Positions 7,628-16,431 are shown, numbered from the stretch's first letter. The stretch: DNA of 21,671 bases from JBKJZO01 sp046715235 (GCA_046715235.1 JBKJZO010000057.1:1-21671), one strand, 5' to 3'. Made by a program: numbers and translations. The notes: a model not told the origin generated them from the sequence alone.

Positions 7628-8144
7628 GGCGCCCGCCGGACTCGTCGGCGCGGGCGTAGTAGTCCTGCTCGGAATCGCCGAGGCGCATCGGGTGCGGCGG
7701 CGCCTCCATGCCCTCACTTAGCGGCGCCAGCAGCTGCTCCTTGGTGAAGATCAGGTCGGCCCGACTGTCGGAGGCCAGCTCGTACTCGTTGGTCATCGTC
7801 AGCGCGCGCGTCGGGCAGGCCTCGATGCACAGGCCGCAGAAGATGCAGCGCAAGTAGTTGATCTGGTAGTTGGCGCCGTAGCGCTCGCCGGGAGAGAACC
7901 GCGCTTCGTCCGTGTTGTCGGCGCCTTCGACGAAGATCGCGTCGGCCGGGCAAGCCCACGCGCACAGCTCGCAGCCGACGCACTTCTCCAGGCCGTCAGG
8001 GTGCCGGTTGAGCACGTGCCGGCCGTGGTAGCGCGGCGCGGTCGGCTTGCGGTCCTCGGGGTACTGGACGGTGTTGACCTTGCGGAACATCGTGCCGAAG
8101 GTCAGCCCGAATCCGCGCAGCGACGGCGGAAGGAGATCACGCAC
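7620..8144 (-). CDS. nuoI: NADH-quinone oxidoreductase subunit I (2x[4Fe-4S] ferredoxin-like)
   Basis: The peripheral-arm subunit carrying clusters N6a and N6b, which relay electrons from NuoG to NuoB. It has 174 residues. Two complete ferredoxin motifs are visible: CVGCELCAWACP (C55, C58, C61, C65) and CIFCGLCIEACP (C100, C103, C106, C110). The start is the GTG at 8142-8144, chosen because a full AAGGAGG ribosome site lies nine bases upstream (8154-8160), the best in the window. It gives the expected VRDLLPPSLRGFGLTFGTMF N-terminus. The start overlaps the nuoH stop by eight bases. The C-terminal tail after about residue 140 is variable and polar, as in other actinobacteria. Confidence 0.96.
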   Translation of the reverse strand: MRDLLPPSLRGFGLTFGTMFRKVNTVQYPEDRKPTAPRYHGRHVLNRHPDGLEKCVGCELCAWACPADAIFVEGADNTDEARFSPGERYGANYQINYLRCIFCGLCIEACPTRALTMTNEYELASDSRADLIFTKEQLLAPLSEGMEAPPHPMRLGDSEQDYYARADESGGRRG

Positions 8145-9327
8145 GGCGGGATACCTCCTTGTGCGCGTCAGCCTTGGCGGCCTTGGACTCCGGCAGGAAC
8201 CACACAAGCGCCAGCAGTACGGCGGCGCCGATGGCTACCCAGCGCAGGCTCCCGGAATTGACGTCGTTCTCCTGCTGCCAGACCCGCCAGCCGGCGGCGA
8301 ACAGCAGCCAGACCAGGCTTACGGGCACGAGTAGTTTCCAGCCGAGCTGCATGAACTGGTCGTAGCGCAGGCGCGGCATCGTGGCCCGCAGCCAGATGTA
8401 GGCGAACAGCAGGACCGCGACCTTCATCGCGAACCACAGCAGCGGCCACCATCCGGTGTCCAGGCCGCTGCCGATGCGCGAGAACGGGAAGAACGGGCGC
8501 CATCCGCCGAGGAAGAGTGTGGTCGCCACCGCCGAGACCGTGATCATGTTGATGTATTCGGCGAGGAAGAACATCGCGAACTTCACCGACGAGTACTCGG
8601 TGTGGAACCCGGCGACGAGCTCGGACTCGGCCTCCGGCAGGTCGAACGGAGCGCGGTTGGTCTCGCCGACGGCCGAGATGGCGTAGATCAGCGCGGACAC
8701 CGGCAGGAAGACGATGAACCAGCGGCTCTCTTGCTTGGCCACGATGTCAGAGGTCGAGAGCGATCCCGAGTAGAGGAACACGCCCGCGATGGACAAGCCC
8801 ATCGCGACTTCGTAGCTGATGAGCTGAGCAGCTGACCGAAGGGCACCGAGCAGCGGGTAGGTCGATCCGCTGGACCAGCCCGCGAGGACGATGCCGTAGA
8901 CGCCCATGGAGCTCATGGCCAGGACGAACAGGATCCCGACCGGAAGGTCCGTCAGCTGCAACGGCGTCCGGTTGCCAGCGATCGAGACGGAAGGCCCGAA
9001 GGGGATCACCGAGAACGCGAGAAACGCCGGGATCATCGCCAGGACCGGCGCGAGCAGGTAGACGGGCCGATCGGCGAGCCGCGGCCTGATGTCTTCCTTG
9101 AGGAACAGCTTGATGCCGTCGGCCAGCGTTTGCAGGATGCCCATCGGCCCGACCCGGTTGGGTCCGAGCCGCTGCTGCATGCGCGCGACGATCCGGCGCT
9201 CCGCCCATACCAACAAGATCGTGGTCACCATGAGCGCCGCGAAGATGGCGACCGCCTTGATTGCGGTGAGCCACAAGGGGTCGTTGCCGAGCGAGGTCAC
9301 GATCTCGGGCGACTGCGCGACGATCAT
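8137..9327 (-). CDS. nuoH: NADH-quinone oxidoreductase subunit H
   Basis: The membrane subunit (ND1 equivalent) that forms most of the quinone-entry cavity of complex I and contacts NuoB and NuoD. It has 396 residues and about eight core membrane helices. Conserved loops are intact: ERRIVARMQQRLGPNRVGP after helix 1, KEDIRP, GETNRAPFDLPEAESELVAG, and FHTEYSSVKFAMFFLAEY. At the C-terminus one or two further hydrophobic segments (WKLLVPVSLVWLLFAAG; WVAIGAAVLLALVWFL) end in a charged tail. The extra final helix is longer than in E. coli (325 residues) but common in actinobacterial NuoH. The ATG at 9325-9327 overlaps the nuoG stop (ATGA), with GAGGTGG just upstream. Confidence 0.97.
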   Translation of the reverse strand: MIVAQSPEIVTSLGNDPLWLTAIKAVAIFAALMVTTILLVWAERRIVARMQQRLGPNRVGPMGILQTLADGIKLFLKEDIRPRLADRPVYLLAPVLAMIPAFLAFSVIPFGPSVSIAGNRTPLQLTDLPVGILFVLAMSSMGVYGIVLAGWSSGSTYPLLGALRSAAQLISYEVAMGLSIAGVFLYSGSLSTSDIVAKQESRWFIVFLPVSALIYAISAVGETNRAPFDLPEAESELVAGFHTEYSSVKFAMFFLAEYINMITVSAVATTLFLGGWRPFFPFSRIGSGLDTGWWPLLWFAMKVAVLLFAYIWLRATMPRLRYDQFMQLGWKLLVPVSLVWLLFAAGWRVWQQENDVNSGSLRWVAIGAAVLLALVWFLPESKAAKADAHKEVSRRA

Positions 9328-11795
9328 GACGCCACCTCGGCGCGACTTTCGGCGTCGTCGTCATCGGCGGTCCCGGCGGCGGCCACAGTGACCGCTGACC
9401 CGGGTACGCCGAGCTCGGCCAGCGCGCGGACACCCGGTGAGTTGAGCGGCAGCCAGACGACGCCGTCGGCGACAGCACCTATCGCGACGGGCAACGTGAC
9501 CGAGCCCCGATCGGTCGTGATGGTGACGCGGTTGCCGGCGTCGACGCCGAGGGTGCGCGCGGTCTGCAGGTTGACGACGACCTGCGGAATGCGCGCGGTA
9601 GCGGCCAGCTGCGGCTCGCCGTCCTGGAGCAGGCCAAGGTCGAGCAGCATCCGCCAGCCGTCAAAGACCAGCGATTGATCGGCTTCGACGGATCCGCCTT
9701 CGGGGCTGACAGTGGGAACCTCCGGCCGCGCCCCAGCCCAGGCACCGATCGACGTGAGCTCGGCTCTTGCGGCGGCGGGCGTCGACAGCCCGAGTTGCAC
9801 ACCCATCGAAGCGGCGATAGCACTGAGCACACGAAGATCGGAGAGGCGGTCGGTCTTGATCGACGGCTTCAGCCTGCGCGGCCGGCCCTCCCAGTCGAGG
9901 AACGTCCCGACTTTCTCGGTGGCCGCGGCGACTGGCAGCACGACGTGCGCGATGTCGGTGATCGCCGAGCGGCGTACCTCGAGCGACACCAGGAAGCGGG
10001 CGTTGTCGAGCGCCGCCAACGCCGCGTCGGGATCGGCGAGGTCGCCGGCCTCGACGCCGGCGACGACGAAGGCATCGATCTCGCCGCTGGCGGCAGCCGC
10101 CAGCGACTCGTCGAGGGAGGCCCCGGCAGCGGTTGGTACGGGTACACCCCAAACACTCGCGAGCGACTCAGCGGCCGCCAGGTCACCAACGGGCGCGCCG
10201 CCAGGAAGAACGCCCGGCAGGCAACCGGCCTCGACCGCGCCTCTGTCGCCGGCCCGGCGCGGGACCCACGCGAGCTTCGCGCCGGTCGCCTCGGCCAGCC
10301 GGACCGCCGCGCTCAGCGCCCCGGGAATAGCAGCAAGCCGTTCGCCGACGAGCACGAGCGCGCCCGGCGTGCGCAACGCGGCCGCGGCATCGGCGAAGGA
10401 GTCGACGAGTCCCTCGCCGGCCAGCGAATCGAGGAGTGCGGGTACGCCGGCGGGCGCGGTCAGCAGTGGCGTCGCGAACAGCTTCGCGAGTCCCGCGCCG
10501 GCGTAGCTGGTGATGGAGAAGACGGCGAGAGCACCGCGGCGGGCCTTCTTGCGAATCCTGAGGAAGACGATGGGCGACTCTTCCTCGGGCTCGAACCCGA
10601 CGAGCAGCACGGACGGCGCGGCGTCGATGTCGGCGTACGTCGTCGCCATGGGCCGGCCGGCGACGTGCGCTGCTAGGAACGCAGCTTCCTCGGCGCTGTG
10701 CGGGCGGGCGCGGAAGTCGATGTTGTTGGTGCCGAGAACCACGCGCGCGAACTTCGAGTACGCGTAAGCGTCCTCGAGCGTCAGCCGGCCGCCGGTCGCG
10801 ACGGCAGCGGTGCGGGCCGCGGTCAATCCGCCGGCCGCGCGCTCGATAGCCTCGCTCCACGAGACCTCGTGCAGCTCGCCGTCGTTGCCGCGGACCATCG
10901 GAACGTCGATGCGGTCGGGCAGGCGGTCGTACTGGAACGCCCACCGGCCCTTGTCGCAGTTCCACTCCTCGTTGACCGCAGGGTCGTGGCCCGCGAGCCG
11001 GCGCATCACCTTGCCGCGCCGCGAGTCGACCCGCAGCGCGCACCCCGACGCGCAGTGCTCGCACGCGGAGGGGGTCGACACCAAGTCAAACGGGCGGGCG
11101 CGGAATCGGTACTGAGTGCTGGTGAGTGCTCCGACCGGGCAGATCTGGATGGTGTTGCCCGAGAAGTAGGACTCGAAGGGCTCGTCGGTGTAGATCGCGA
11201 CCTGCTCGAGGGCGCCGCGCTCGAAGAGTTCGATGAAGGGGTCGCCGGCGATCTCCTGCGAGAACCGGGTGCAGCGCGCGCACAGCACACACCGCTCGCG
11301 GTCGAGCAGCACCTGAGCGCTGATCGCGATCGGCTTGGCGTAGGTGCGCTTGGTATCGCGGAAACGCGAGTCGGCCGGGCCGTTGCTCATTGTCTGGTTC
11401 TGCAGGGGGCACTCGCCGCCCTTGTCGCAGATGGGGCAGTCGAGCGGGTGGTTGATGAGCAGGAACTCGAGCGTCCCCTCCTGTCCCTTGCGGGCCATGT
11501 CGGACGTGAGCTGCGTCTTGACGACCATGCCCTCGGCCACAGTCGCCGTGCACGCCGTGAACGGCTTGGGCGGCGGCTTCGGTCGGCCGTCGTCCTTGGG
11601 CACGATCTCGACGAGGCACTGGCGGCACGCGCCGAGCGGATCGAGCAGCGGATGGTCGCAGAACCGCGGGATCTGTACGCCGACCTGCTCGGCCGCGCGG
11701 ATGATCAGGGTGCCCTCGGGGACTGTCACCTCGACGCCGTCGATGGTCAGCGTCACCATGTCGACGCCGGTTTTCTGCTCGGTCGGCGCGGTCAC
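9324..11795 (-). CDS. nuoG: NADH-quinone oxidoreductase subunit G
   Basis: The largest peripheral subunit of complex I, 823 residues, carrying several iron-sulphur clusters. Ligands can be read in order: [2Fe-2S] N1b at C46, C57, C60, C82; N5 at H116, C120, C123, C129; N4 at C169, C172, C175, C219; and a further C-x2-C-x3-C-x27-C motif at C245, C248, C252, C280 that matches the off-path N7 cluster found in some bacteria. The rest is a molybdopterin-oxidoreductase-like domain, Ala-rich and weakly conserved, ending in a molydopterin-dinucleotide-binding-like fold (about 720-800). No molybdenum is expected. The GTG at 11793-11795 overlaps the nuoF stop (GTGA), with AGGGGC upstream. An ATG twelve codons later (residue 13) is the alternative start. 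Confidence 0.96.
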   Translation of the reverse strand: MTAPTEQKTGVDMVTLTIDGVEVTVPEGTLIIRAAEQVGVQIPRFCDHPLLDPLGACRQCLVEIVPKDDGRPKPPPKPFTACTATVAEGMVVKTQLTSDMARKGQEGTLEFLLINHPLDCPICDKGGECPLQNQTMSNGPADSRFRDTKRTYAKPIAISAQVLLDRERCVLCARCTRFSQEIAGDPFIELFERGALEQVAIYTDEPFESYFSGNTIQICPVGALTSTQYRFRARPFDLVSTPSACEHCASGCALRVDSRRGKVMRRLAGHDPAVNEEWNCDKGRWAFQYDRLPDRIDVPMVRGNDGELHEVSWSEAIERAAGGLTAARTAAVATGGRLTLEDAYAYSKFARVVLGTNNIDFRARPHSAEEAAFLAAHVAGRPMATTYADIDAAPSVLLVGFEPEEESPIVFLRIRKKARRGALAVFSITSYAGAGLAKLFATPLLTAPAGVPALLDSLAGEGLVDSFADAAAALRTPGALVLVGERLAAIPGALSAAVRLAEATGAKLAWVPRRAGDRGAVEAGCLPGVLPGGAPVGDLAAAESLASVWGVPVPTAAGASLDESLAAAASGEIDAFVVAGVEAGDLADPDAALAALDNARFLVSLEVRRSAITDIAHVVLPVAAATEKVGTFLDWEGRPRRLKPSIKTDRLSDLRVLSAIAASMGVQLGLSTPAAARAELTSIGAWAGARPEVPTVSPEGGSVEADQSLVFDGWRMLLDLGLLQDGEPQLAATARIPQVVVNLQTARTLGVDAGNRVTITTDRGSVTLPVAIGAVADGVVWLPLNSPGVRALAELGVPGSAVTVAAAGTADDDDAESRAEVAS

Positions 11796-13102
11796 GACGT
11801 TGCCCCTGCGACCACGGGCGCTGCCGCGAACGGGCAGCCCTTCTGCTCGTAGTGCGCGACGAACTCGTCGCGGAAGTACTTGATGGCCGAAACGATCGGG
11901 CTCGTGGCGCCGTCGCCGAGCGCGCAGAACGACCGGCCGAAGATGTTGTCGCAGGTATCGAGCAGCGTCGTGATGTCCTGCTCGTCGCCGATGCCCCGCT
12001 CGAGGCGGTCGAGGATCTGCACCATCCAGTAGGTGCCCTCACGGCAGGGCGTGCACTTGCCGCACGACTCGTGCGCGTAGAACTCGGTGAGCCGCAGGCA
12101 CGTCTTGACCATGCACGTGGTGTCGTCCATCACCATGATCGCCGCGGTGCCCAGCAGTGATCCCGCTGCCATGACGCCCTCGAAGTCGAGGGGCGTGTCG
12201 AGGTGCTCGGCGGTCAGCATCGGCGTCGACGAGCCGCCCGGCGTCCACGCCTTGAGGGTCCGGTTGTCGGCGACGGCGCCCTTGATGCCGCCGGCGATGT
12301 CCATGATGAGCTCGCGGGCCGTCGTACCCAGTGGCACTTCGTACTGGCCCGGCCGCTCGACGTGACCCGAGACGCTGAAGATCTTCGGGCCGGGCGACTT
12401 CTCAGTGCCCATGCTGCGGAACCACTCGGCGCCCTTGTCGACGATGAAGGGCACGCTGGCGATGGTCTCGACGTTGTTGACCACCGTCGGGCAGGCGTAG
12501 AGCCCTTCGATCGCGGGGAACGGCGGGCGGAGTCGCGGCTGGCCGCGGTAGCCCTCAAGGGAGTCGAGCAGAGCGGTTTCCTCGCCGCAGATGTACGCCC
12601 CTGCGCCGCGGTGGAGAGTGAGCTCGAGGTCGAAGCCGGTGCCGTAGATGGACTTGCCGAGGTGACCCTTCGCGTAGGCGTCGGCGATTGCCGCTTCCAA
12701 CCTGCGGCCCGCATGGACGAGCTCCCCGCGCAGGTAGATGAACGCGTGGTTGCAGCGGACGGCGTACGAGGTGATGACCATGCCCTCGATGAGCGAGTGC
12801 GGGTCGGTCATCATGAGCGGCGCGTCCTTGCAGGTGCCCGGCTCGCCCTCGTCGGCGTTGACGACCAGGTAGTGCGGCTTGCCGTCGCCCTGCGGGATGA
12901 AGCCCCACTTCATGCCGGTCGGGAAGCCGGCTCCACCACGGCCGCGCAGCCCGGAGTCCTTGACCAACGCGATGACGGCATCTGGAGTCATGCCGGTCAG
13001 CGCCTTGCGCGACGCGGTGTAGCCGTCGTTGCGCTCGTAGGTCTCGATCGTCCAGGGCCGGTCAAGCTCCCAGCGGCGCGTGAGCACCGGAGTGATGGGC
13101 AT
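11792..13102 (-). CDS. nuoF: NADH-quinone oxidoreductase subunit F (NADH- and FMN-binding)
   Basis: The catalytic entry subunit: it oxidises NADH, holds FMN and passes electrons to cluster N3. It has 436 residues. The glycine-rich nucleotide-binding segment GLRGRGGAGFPTGMKW is at 51-66, followed by NADEGEPGTCKD (82-93) and GAGAYICGEETALLDSLEG (166-184). The N3 ligands are C347, C350, C353 (ESCGKCTPCREGT) and C393. The ATG at 13100-13102 overlaps the nuoE stop by one base (TGATG), with GAGGGGG seven bases upstream. The open frame runs on through nuoE and part of nuoD, but that extension is an Arg-rich shadow and is excluded. Confidence 0.97.
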   Translation of the reverse strand: MPITPVLTRRWELDRPWTIETYERNDGYTASRKALTGMTPDAVIALVKDSGLRGRGGAGFPTGMKWGFIPQGDGKPHYLVVNADEGEPGTCKDAPLMMTDPHSLIEGMVITSYAVRCNHAFIYLRGELVHAGRRLEAAIADAYAKGHLGKSIYGTGFDLELTLHRGAGAYICGEETALLDSLEGYRGQPRLRPPFPAIEGLYACPTVVNNVETIASVPFIVDKGAEWFRSMGTEKSPGPKIFSVSGHVERPGQYEVPLGTTARELIMDIAGGIKGAVADNRTLKAWTPGGSSTPMLTAEHLDTPLDFEGVMAAGSLLGTAAIMVMDDTTCMVKTCLRLTEFYAHESCGKCTPCREGTYWMVQILDRLERGIGDEQDITTLLDTCDNIFGRSFCALGDGATSPIVSAIKYFRDEFVAHYEQKGCPFAAAPVVAGATS

Positions 13103-13683
13103 CAGAGCGCCCCCTCTGATGCCGCCGGGGCACTGACCCCAAAGCCGGCTAGCTGCGCCTCGATCTCCCGGAAGGTGACCAGGTCGTCGCCGCGGGTGGG
13201 CATGGGGCGTTCGCCCCGCTGGATCGCTTCGACGAGCGCCTTCGCGGACTCGGGCGTCTGGAAGTCGAAGAACTCGTAGTTGACCGTCACCACCGGCGCG
13301 AAGTCGCACGCCGCCAGGCATTCGGCGTGCTCGAACGTGATGGTGCCGTCGGGCGTGGTCTGGTCGTGGCCGACACCCAGGTGCTCTTTGAGCTCCCCGT
13401 AGATCTGCTCGCCGCCGAGCAGCTGGCACGACAGGTTGGTGCAGACCGAGACCAGGAAGTCGCCGCACGGGCGCCGCTTGTACATCGTGTAGAACGTCGC
13501 GACCGCACCGACCTCGGCCTTGGTGAGCCCGAGCACCTCGGCGCACAGCCCGACGCCCTCGGGGCTGACGTAGCCCTCCTCGGACTGCACGAGATGAAGC
13601 ATCGGCAGCAGGGCGGAGCGCGACTTCGGGTAGCGGGCGACGATCTCGCGCGCCCGTGCCTTGGTCTGGTCGGTCAACGGCAT
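13102..13683 (-). CDS. nuoE: NADH-quinone oxidoreductase subunit E
   Basis: The thioredoxin-fold [2Fe-2S] subunit (cluster N1a) that pairs with NuoF in the NADH-oxidising tip of complex I. It has 193 residues. Ligands are C81 and C86 (SVCTNLSCQLLG) and C122 and C126 (AECLAACDFAP). The helical N-terminal half has the usual ALLPMLHLVQSEEGYVSPE sequence. The C-terminal 30 residues (after GERPMPTRGD) form a short extension typical of actinobacteria. The ATG at 13681-13683 follows the nuoD stop directly with no gap; GGAG lies about eleven bases upstream. Confidence 0.97.
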   Translation of the reverse strand: MPLTDQTKARAREIVARYPKSRSALLPMLHLVQSEEGYVSPEGVGLCAEVLGLTKAEVGAVATFYTMYKRRPCGDFLVSVCTNLSCQLLGGEQIYGELKEHLGVGHDQTTPDGTITFEHAECLAACDFAPVVTVNYEFFDFQTPESAKALVEAIQRGERPMPTRGDDLVTFREIEAQLAGFGVSAPAASEGAL

Positions 13684-14970
13684 CTAGCGGTCCACTCCAC
13701 CCATGACCGGGTCGACACTGGCGACCGCGGCGATGACGTCGGCAAGAAGCCCGCCCTCGGTGAGGGCCGGCACTGACTGCAGGTTGACGAACGACGGGTC
13801 GCGGACGTGCACGCGGTATGGACGCGCGCTGCCGTCCGAGACCACGTGCATGCCGAGCTCGCCACGCGGCGACTCGACCGGCACGTAGACCTGACCGGCT
13901 GGCACCCGGAAACCCTCGGTTACCAGCTTGAAGTGGTGGATGAGCGCCTCCATCGAGGTGCCCATGATCTTGCGGATGTAGTCGAGCGAGTTGCCCTGGC
14001 CGTCGGGGCCGAGCGCGAGCTGCGCCGGCCACGCGATCTTCTTGTCTTCGACCATCACCGGCCCGGGCGCCAGCCGGTCGACGGCCTGCTCGACGATTGT
14101 GAGCGACTCGCGGATCTCGGCCAGCCGCACGACGTACCGGCCCCAGACATCGCAGGTGTCGGCGGTCGGTACGTCGAACTCGTAGTTTTCGTAGTCGCAG
14201 TAGGGCTCGGTCTTGCGGATGTCCCACGCCATGCCGGCGCTGCGCAGCATCGGGCCGGTGACGCCGAGCGCGATGCAGCTGCTCGCGTCGAGGTAGCCGA
14301 TGGACTGGGTGCGGCGAGTCCAGATCGGGTTGCCGTTGAGGAGGTTTTCGTATTCATGCAGCCGCTTGGGCATCTCGCGCAGGAAGGCGCGGATCTTCTC
14401 CTCGGCGCCCGGTGGCATGTCCAGCGCGAGCCCGCCCGGTCGGATGTAGGCGTTGTTCATGCGCAGGCCGGTGATCATTTCCTTGATGTCGAGGATCAAC
14501 TCGCGCTCGCGCCAGCCGTAGAGCATCACCGAGATCGCACCGAGCTCCAGGCCGGTGGTGGCGAGCCAGACGAGGTGCGATGCAATGCGCTCGAGCTCCA
14601 TCAGCAGCACGCGGATCGTGGTCGCGCGCTCCGGCACCTCGATGCCGAGCAGCTTCTCGACGCCGAGGCAGTAGGACGTCTCGTTGAAGAAGTTGGACAG
14701 GTAGTCCATGCGCGTGACGAACGTGACGCCCTGCGTCCAGTTGCGGTATTCGAGGTTTTTCTCGATGCCCGTGTGCAGGTAGCCGATGACCACCTTGGTG
14801 TTGATGACGGTCTCGCCCTCGAGCTCGAGAACCATCCGCAGTACGCCGTGCGTCGACGGGTGCTGCGGCCCCATGTTGACGACGATGCGCTCGTCGTTGA
14901 AGCCGCCCTCCTGGAACGCCTGGTCCCAGTCGCCGCCGGTGACCGTGTAGACGGCGTCGGTGTCGGTCAC
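13684..14970 (-). CDS. nuoD: NADH-quinone oxidoreductase subunit D
   Basis: The 49-kDa-type subunit that lines the quinone reduction site together with NuoB. It has 428 residues and is related to the NiFe hydrogenase large subunit but has lost the metal site. The quinone-site signature NMGPQHPSTHG is present (H37 is the conserved His), as is the Tyr region FFNETSYCLGVEKLLGIEVP. The C-terminal ends in DPVMGGVDR, as is normal for the family. The GTG at 14968-14970 overlaps the nuoC stop (GTGA), with GGAGG eight bases upstream. Length matches actinobacterial NuoD (about 430). Confidence 0.97.
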   Translation of the reverse strand: MTDTDAVYTVTGGDWDQAFQEGGFNDERIVVNMGPQHPSTHGVLRMVLELEGETVINTKVVIGYLHTGIEKNLEYRNWTQGVTFVTRMDYLSNFFNETSYCLGVEKLLGIEVPERATTIRVLLMELERIASHLVWLATTGLELGAISVMLYGWRERELILDIKEMITGLRMNNAYIRPGGLALDMPPGAEEKIRAFLREMPKRLHEYENLLNGNPIWTRRTQSIGYLDASSCIALGVTGPMLRSAGMAWDIRKTEPYCDYENYEFDVPTADTCDVWGRYVVRLAEIRESLTIVEQAVDRLAPGPVMVEDKKIAWPAQLALGPDGQGNSLDYIRKIMGTSMEALIHHFKLVTEGFRVPAGQVYVPVESPRGELGMHVVSDGSARPYRVHVRDPSFVNLQSVPALTEGGLLADVIAAVASVDPVMGGVDR

Positions 14971-15560
14971 GCCAGCGACCTCCGCTCGTCCGGCGGCGGG
15001 ATCGTCGCGCCTTTGAACTGCACGGGTACGCCGCCGAGCGGGTAGTCCTTGCGCTGCGGGTGACCCTCCCAGTCGTCGGGCATCTCGATCCGCGTGAGGT
15101 GCGGATGCCCGTCGAAGACGATGCCGAAGAAGTCGTAGGTCTCCCGCTCGTGCCAGTCGGCGGTCGGGTAGACGCCGACGAGGCTGGGAATGTGGGCGTC
15201 CTCGACGCTGACCGACACTTCCAGCCGCACCCGCTGCCGCCGGCTCATCGACAGCAGGTGGTAGACCGCGTGCAGCCGGCGGCCGTCGTCAGTCTCGGGG
15301 TAGTCGACGCCGGAAACGCCCGACAGCAGCTCGAAATGCAGCGACGGGTCGTCGCGCAGGAGCCTGGCGACGTCGACGAGATGCGCACGGTCGACGTACA
15401 GCGTCAGCTCGCCGCGGTCGACGACTGCCTTCTCGACGGCCTCGGGGAACGCGCCTTCGACGGCCGTCACGAGCAGGTCGAATGCCGGCTGGTCGGCGTA
15501 CTGGCGCGGCACCCTCGGCGGCGCCGACGTGTTGCTCGGCATGCCGGACGTCTCGCTCAT
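14967..15560 (-). CDS. nuoC: NADH-quinone oxidoreductase subunit C
   Basis: The 30-kDa-type structural subunit of the peripheral arm that contacts NuoD, NuoB and NuoI. It has 197 residues. The family signature is intact: ADWHERETYDFFGIVFDGHP (134-153) followed by LTRIEMPDDWEGHPQRKDYP. The first 20 residues are low-complexity and probably disordered. The ATG at 15558-15560 overlaps the nuoB stop as ATGA, with GGAG ten bases upstream. The open frame extends 143 codons further, as an Arg/Pro-rich shadow of nuoB that is excluded. It is a separate gene and is not fused to nuoD as in E. coli. Confidence 0.96.
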   Translation of the reverse strand: MSETSGMPSNTSAPPRVPRQYADQPAFDLLVTAVEGAFPEAVEKAVVDRGELTLYVDRAHLVDVARLLRDDPSLHFELLSGVSGVDYPETDDGRRLHAVYHLLSMSRRQRVRLEVSVSVEDAHIPSLVGVYPTADWHERETYDFFGIVFDGHPHLTRIEMPDDWEGHPQRKDYPLGGVPVQFKGATIPPPDERRSLA

Positions 15561-16072
15561 GCGCTCTTGACTCCATGACCTGGGCCGAACAGCTCGTGAG
15601 TCTCGGTCAATGGCGTCTGCGTAATCTTCTCGTGCAGCTTGATGATCGCGTCGAGCAACATCTCGGGCCGCGGCGGGCAGCCGGGCAGGTACATGTCGAC
15701 CGGCACGACGTGGTCGACACCCTGCACCAGCGCGTAGTTGTTGAACATGCCGCCGGACGACGCGCAGACACCCATCGCGATGACCCACTTGGGCTCGGGC
15801 ATCTGGTCGTAGATCTGGCGCAGCACCGGAGCCATCTTCTGGCTGACCCGGCCGGCCACGATCATGAGGTCGGCCTGGCGCGGTGACGCGCGGAACGCCT
15901 CCATGCCGAACCGGGCGATGTCGTAGCGCCCGGCACCGGTCGCCATCATCTCGATCGCGCAGCACGCGAGGCCGAAGGTGGCCGGCCACAGCGACGACTT
16001 GCGCGACCAGTTGGCCAGCTTCTCGACGCTGGTGAGCAGGATGCCGCTAGGGAGCTTCTCCTCTAGTCCCAT
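15557..16072 (-). CDS. nuoB: NADH-quinone oxidoreductase subunit B ([4Fe-4S] cluster N2)
   Basis: The subunit holding cluster N2, the last electron carrier before menaquinone. It has 171 residues. The N2 ligands are the adjacent pair C37-C38 (FGLACCAIEMM), C103 (MGVCASSGG) and C132 (LPGCPPRPE). The start is the ATG at 16070-16072, overlapping the end of nuoA by ten bases and giving MGLEEKLPSGILLTSVEKLA. The open frame upstream of this is an Arg-rich shadow of nuoA and is excluded. Its N-terminus differs from the second NuoB copy at the left edge of the window. Confidence 0.97.
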   Translation of the reverse strand: MGLEEKLPSGILLTSVEKLANWSRKSSLWPATFGLACCAIEMMATGAGRYDIARFGMEAFRASPRQADLMIVAGRVSQKMAPVLRQIYDQMPEPKWVIAMGVCASSGGMFNNYALVQGVDHVVPVDMYLPGCPPRPEMLLDAIIKLHEKITQTPLTETHELFGPGHGVKSA

Positions 16073-16431
16073 TCGAGGCCTCCGCGGCGCCAGATGTATG
16101 CGTAGGCAACGAACACGGTGAGGATGAACAGCGCCATCTCGACGAACAGGAAGACGGTCGCGCCGCCGACCTGGCCGAACGCAACTGCCCATGGGTAGAG
16201 GAAGATGATCTCGATGTCGAAGACGATGAAAAGCATCGCGGTCAGGTAGAACTTCACCGGGATCCGCATGTTGGCCTGCGGCTCGGTCGGCTCGATGCCG
16301 CACTCGTAGGCTTCGGACTTCGCCTTGTTGTAGCGCCGCGGGCCGATCAGCGGGCCGATCAACACCGAGACGATCGCGAACCCAGCCGCGAGCACGAAGA
16401 GGATACCGATCGGCGCGTAGAGCTTGAGCAC
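16063..16431 (-). CDS. nuoA: NADH-quinone oxidoreductase subunit A (first copy)
   Basis: First gene of the full complex I operon: a 122-residue membrane subunit with three helices. It shows the family loop AYECGIEPTEPQANMRIPVKF with C44, and the helix 2 acidic pair D72 and E74 in FIVFDIEIIFLYPWAVAF. I chose the GTG at 16429-16431 because it gives the normal N-terminus (LKLYAPIGILF) and has AAGGGA about seven bases upstream. An ATG 27 codons further up would put a stem-loop and non-conserved residues into the protein. The 142-bp gap before it holds a candidate promoter and dyad. It differs strongly from the second nuoA at 66-440. Confidence 0.96.
   Translation of the reverse strand: MLKLYAPIGILFVLAAGFAIVSVLIGPLIGPRRYNKAKSEAYECGIEPTEPQANMRIPVKFYLTAMLFIVFDIEIIFLYPWAVAFGQVGGATVFLFVEMALFILTVFVAYAYIWRRGGLEWD

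Noticed and set aside
10698..11852. Plus-strand open frame (384 codons) opposite nuoG
   Set aside because: No recognisable motif. nuoG on the minus strand has every cysteine ligand, which fixes the true frame.
13103..14227. Upstream extension of the nuoF frame to an 811-residue protein
   Set aside because: The extra part is Arg/Pro-rich and lies over nuoE and nuoD. The ATG at 13102 has a good ribosome site and the family N-terminus.
13807..15045. Plus-strand open frame (412 codons) opposite nuoD and nuoC
   Set aside because: Antisense shadow; NuoD and NuoC are full-length and conserved on the other strand.
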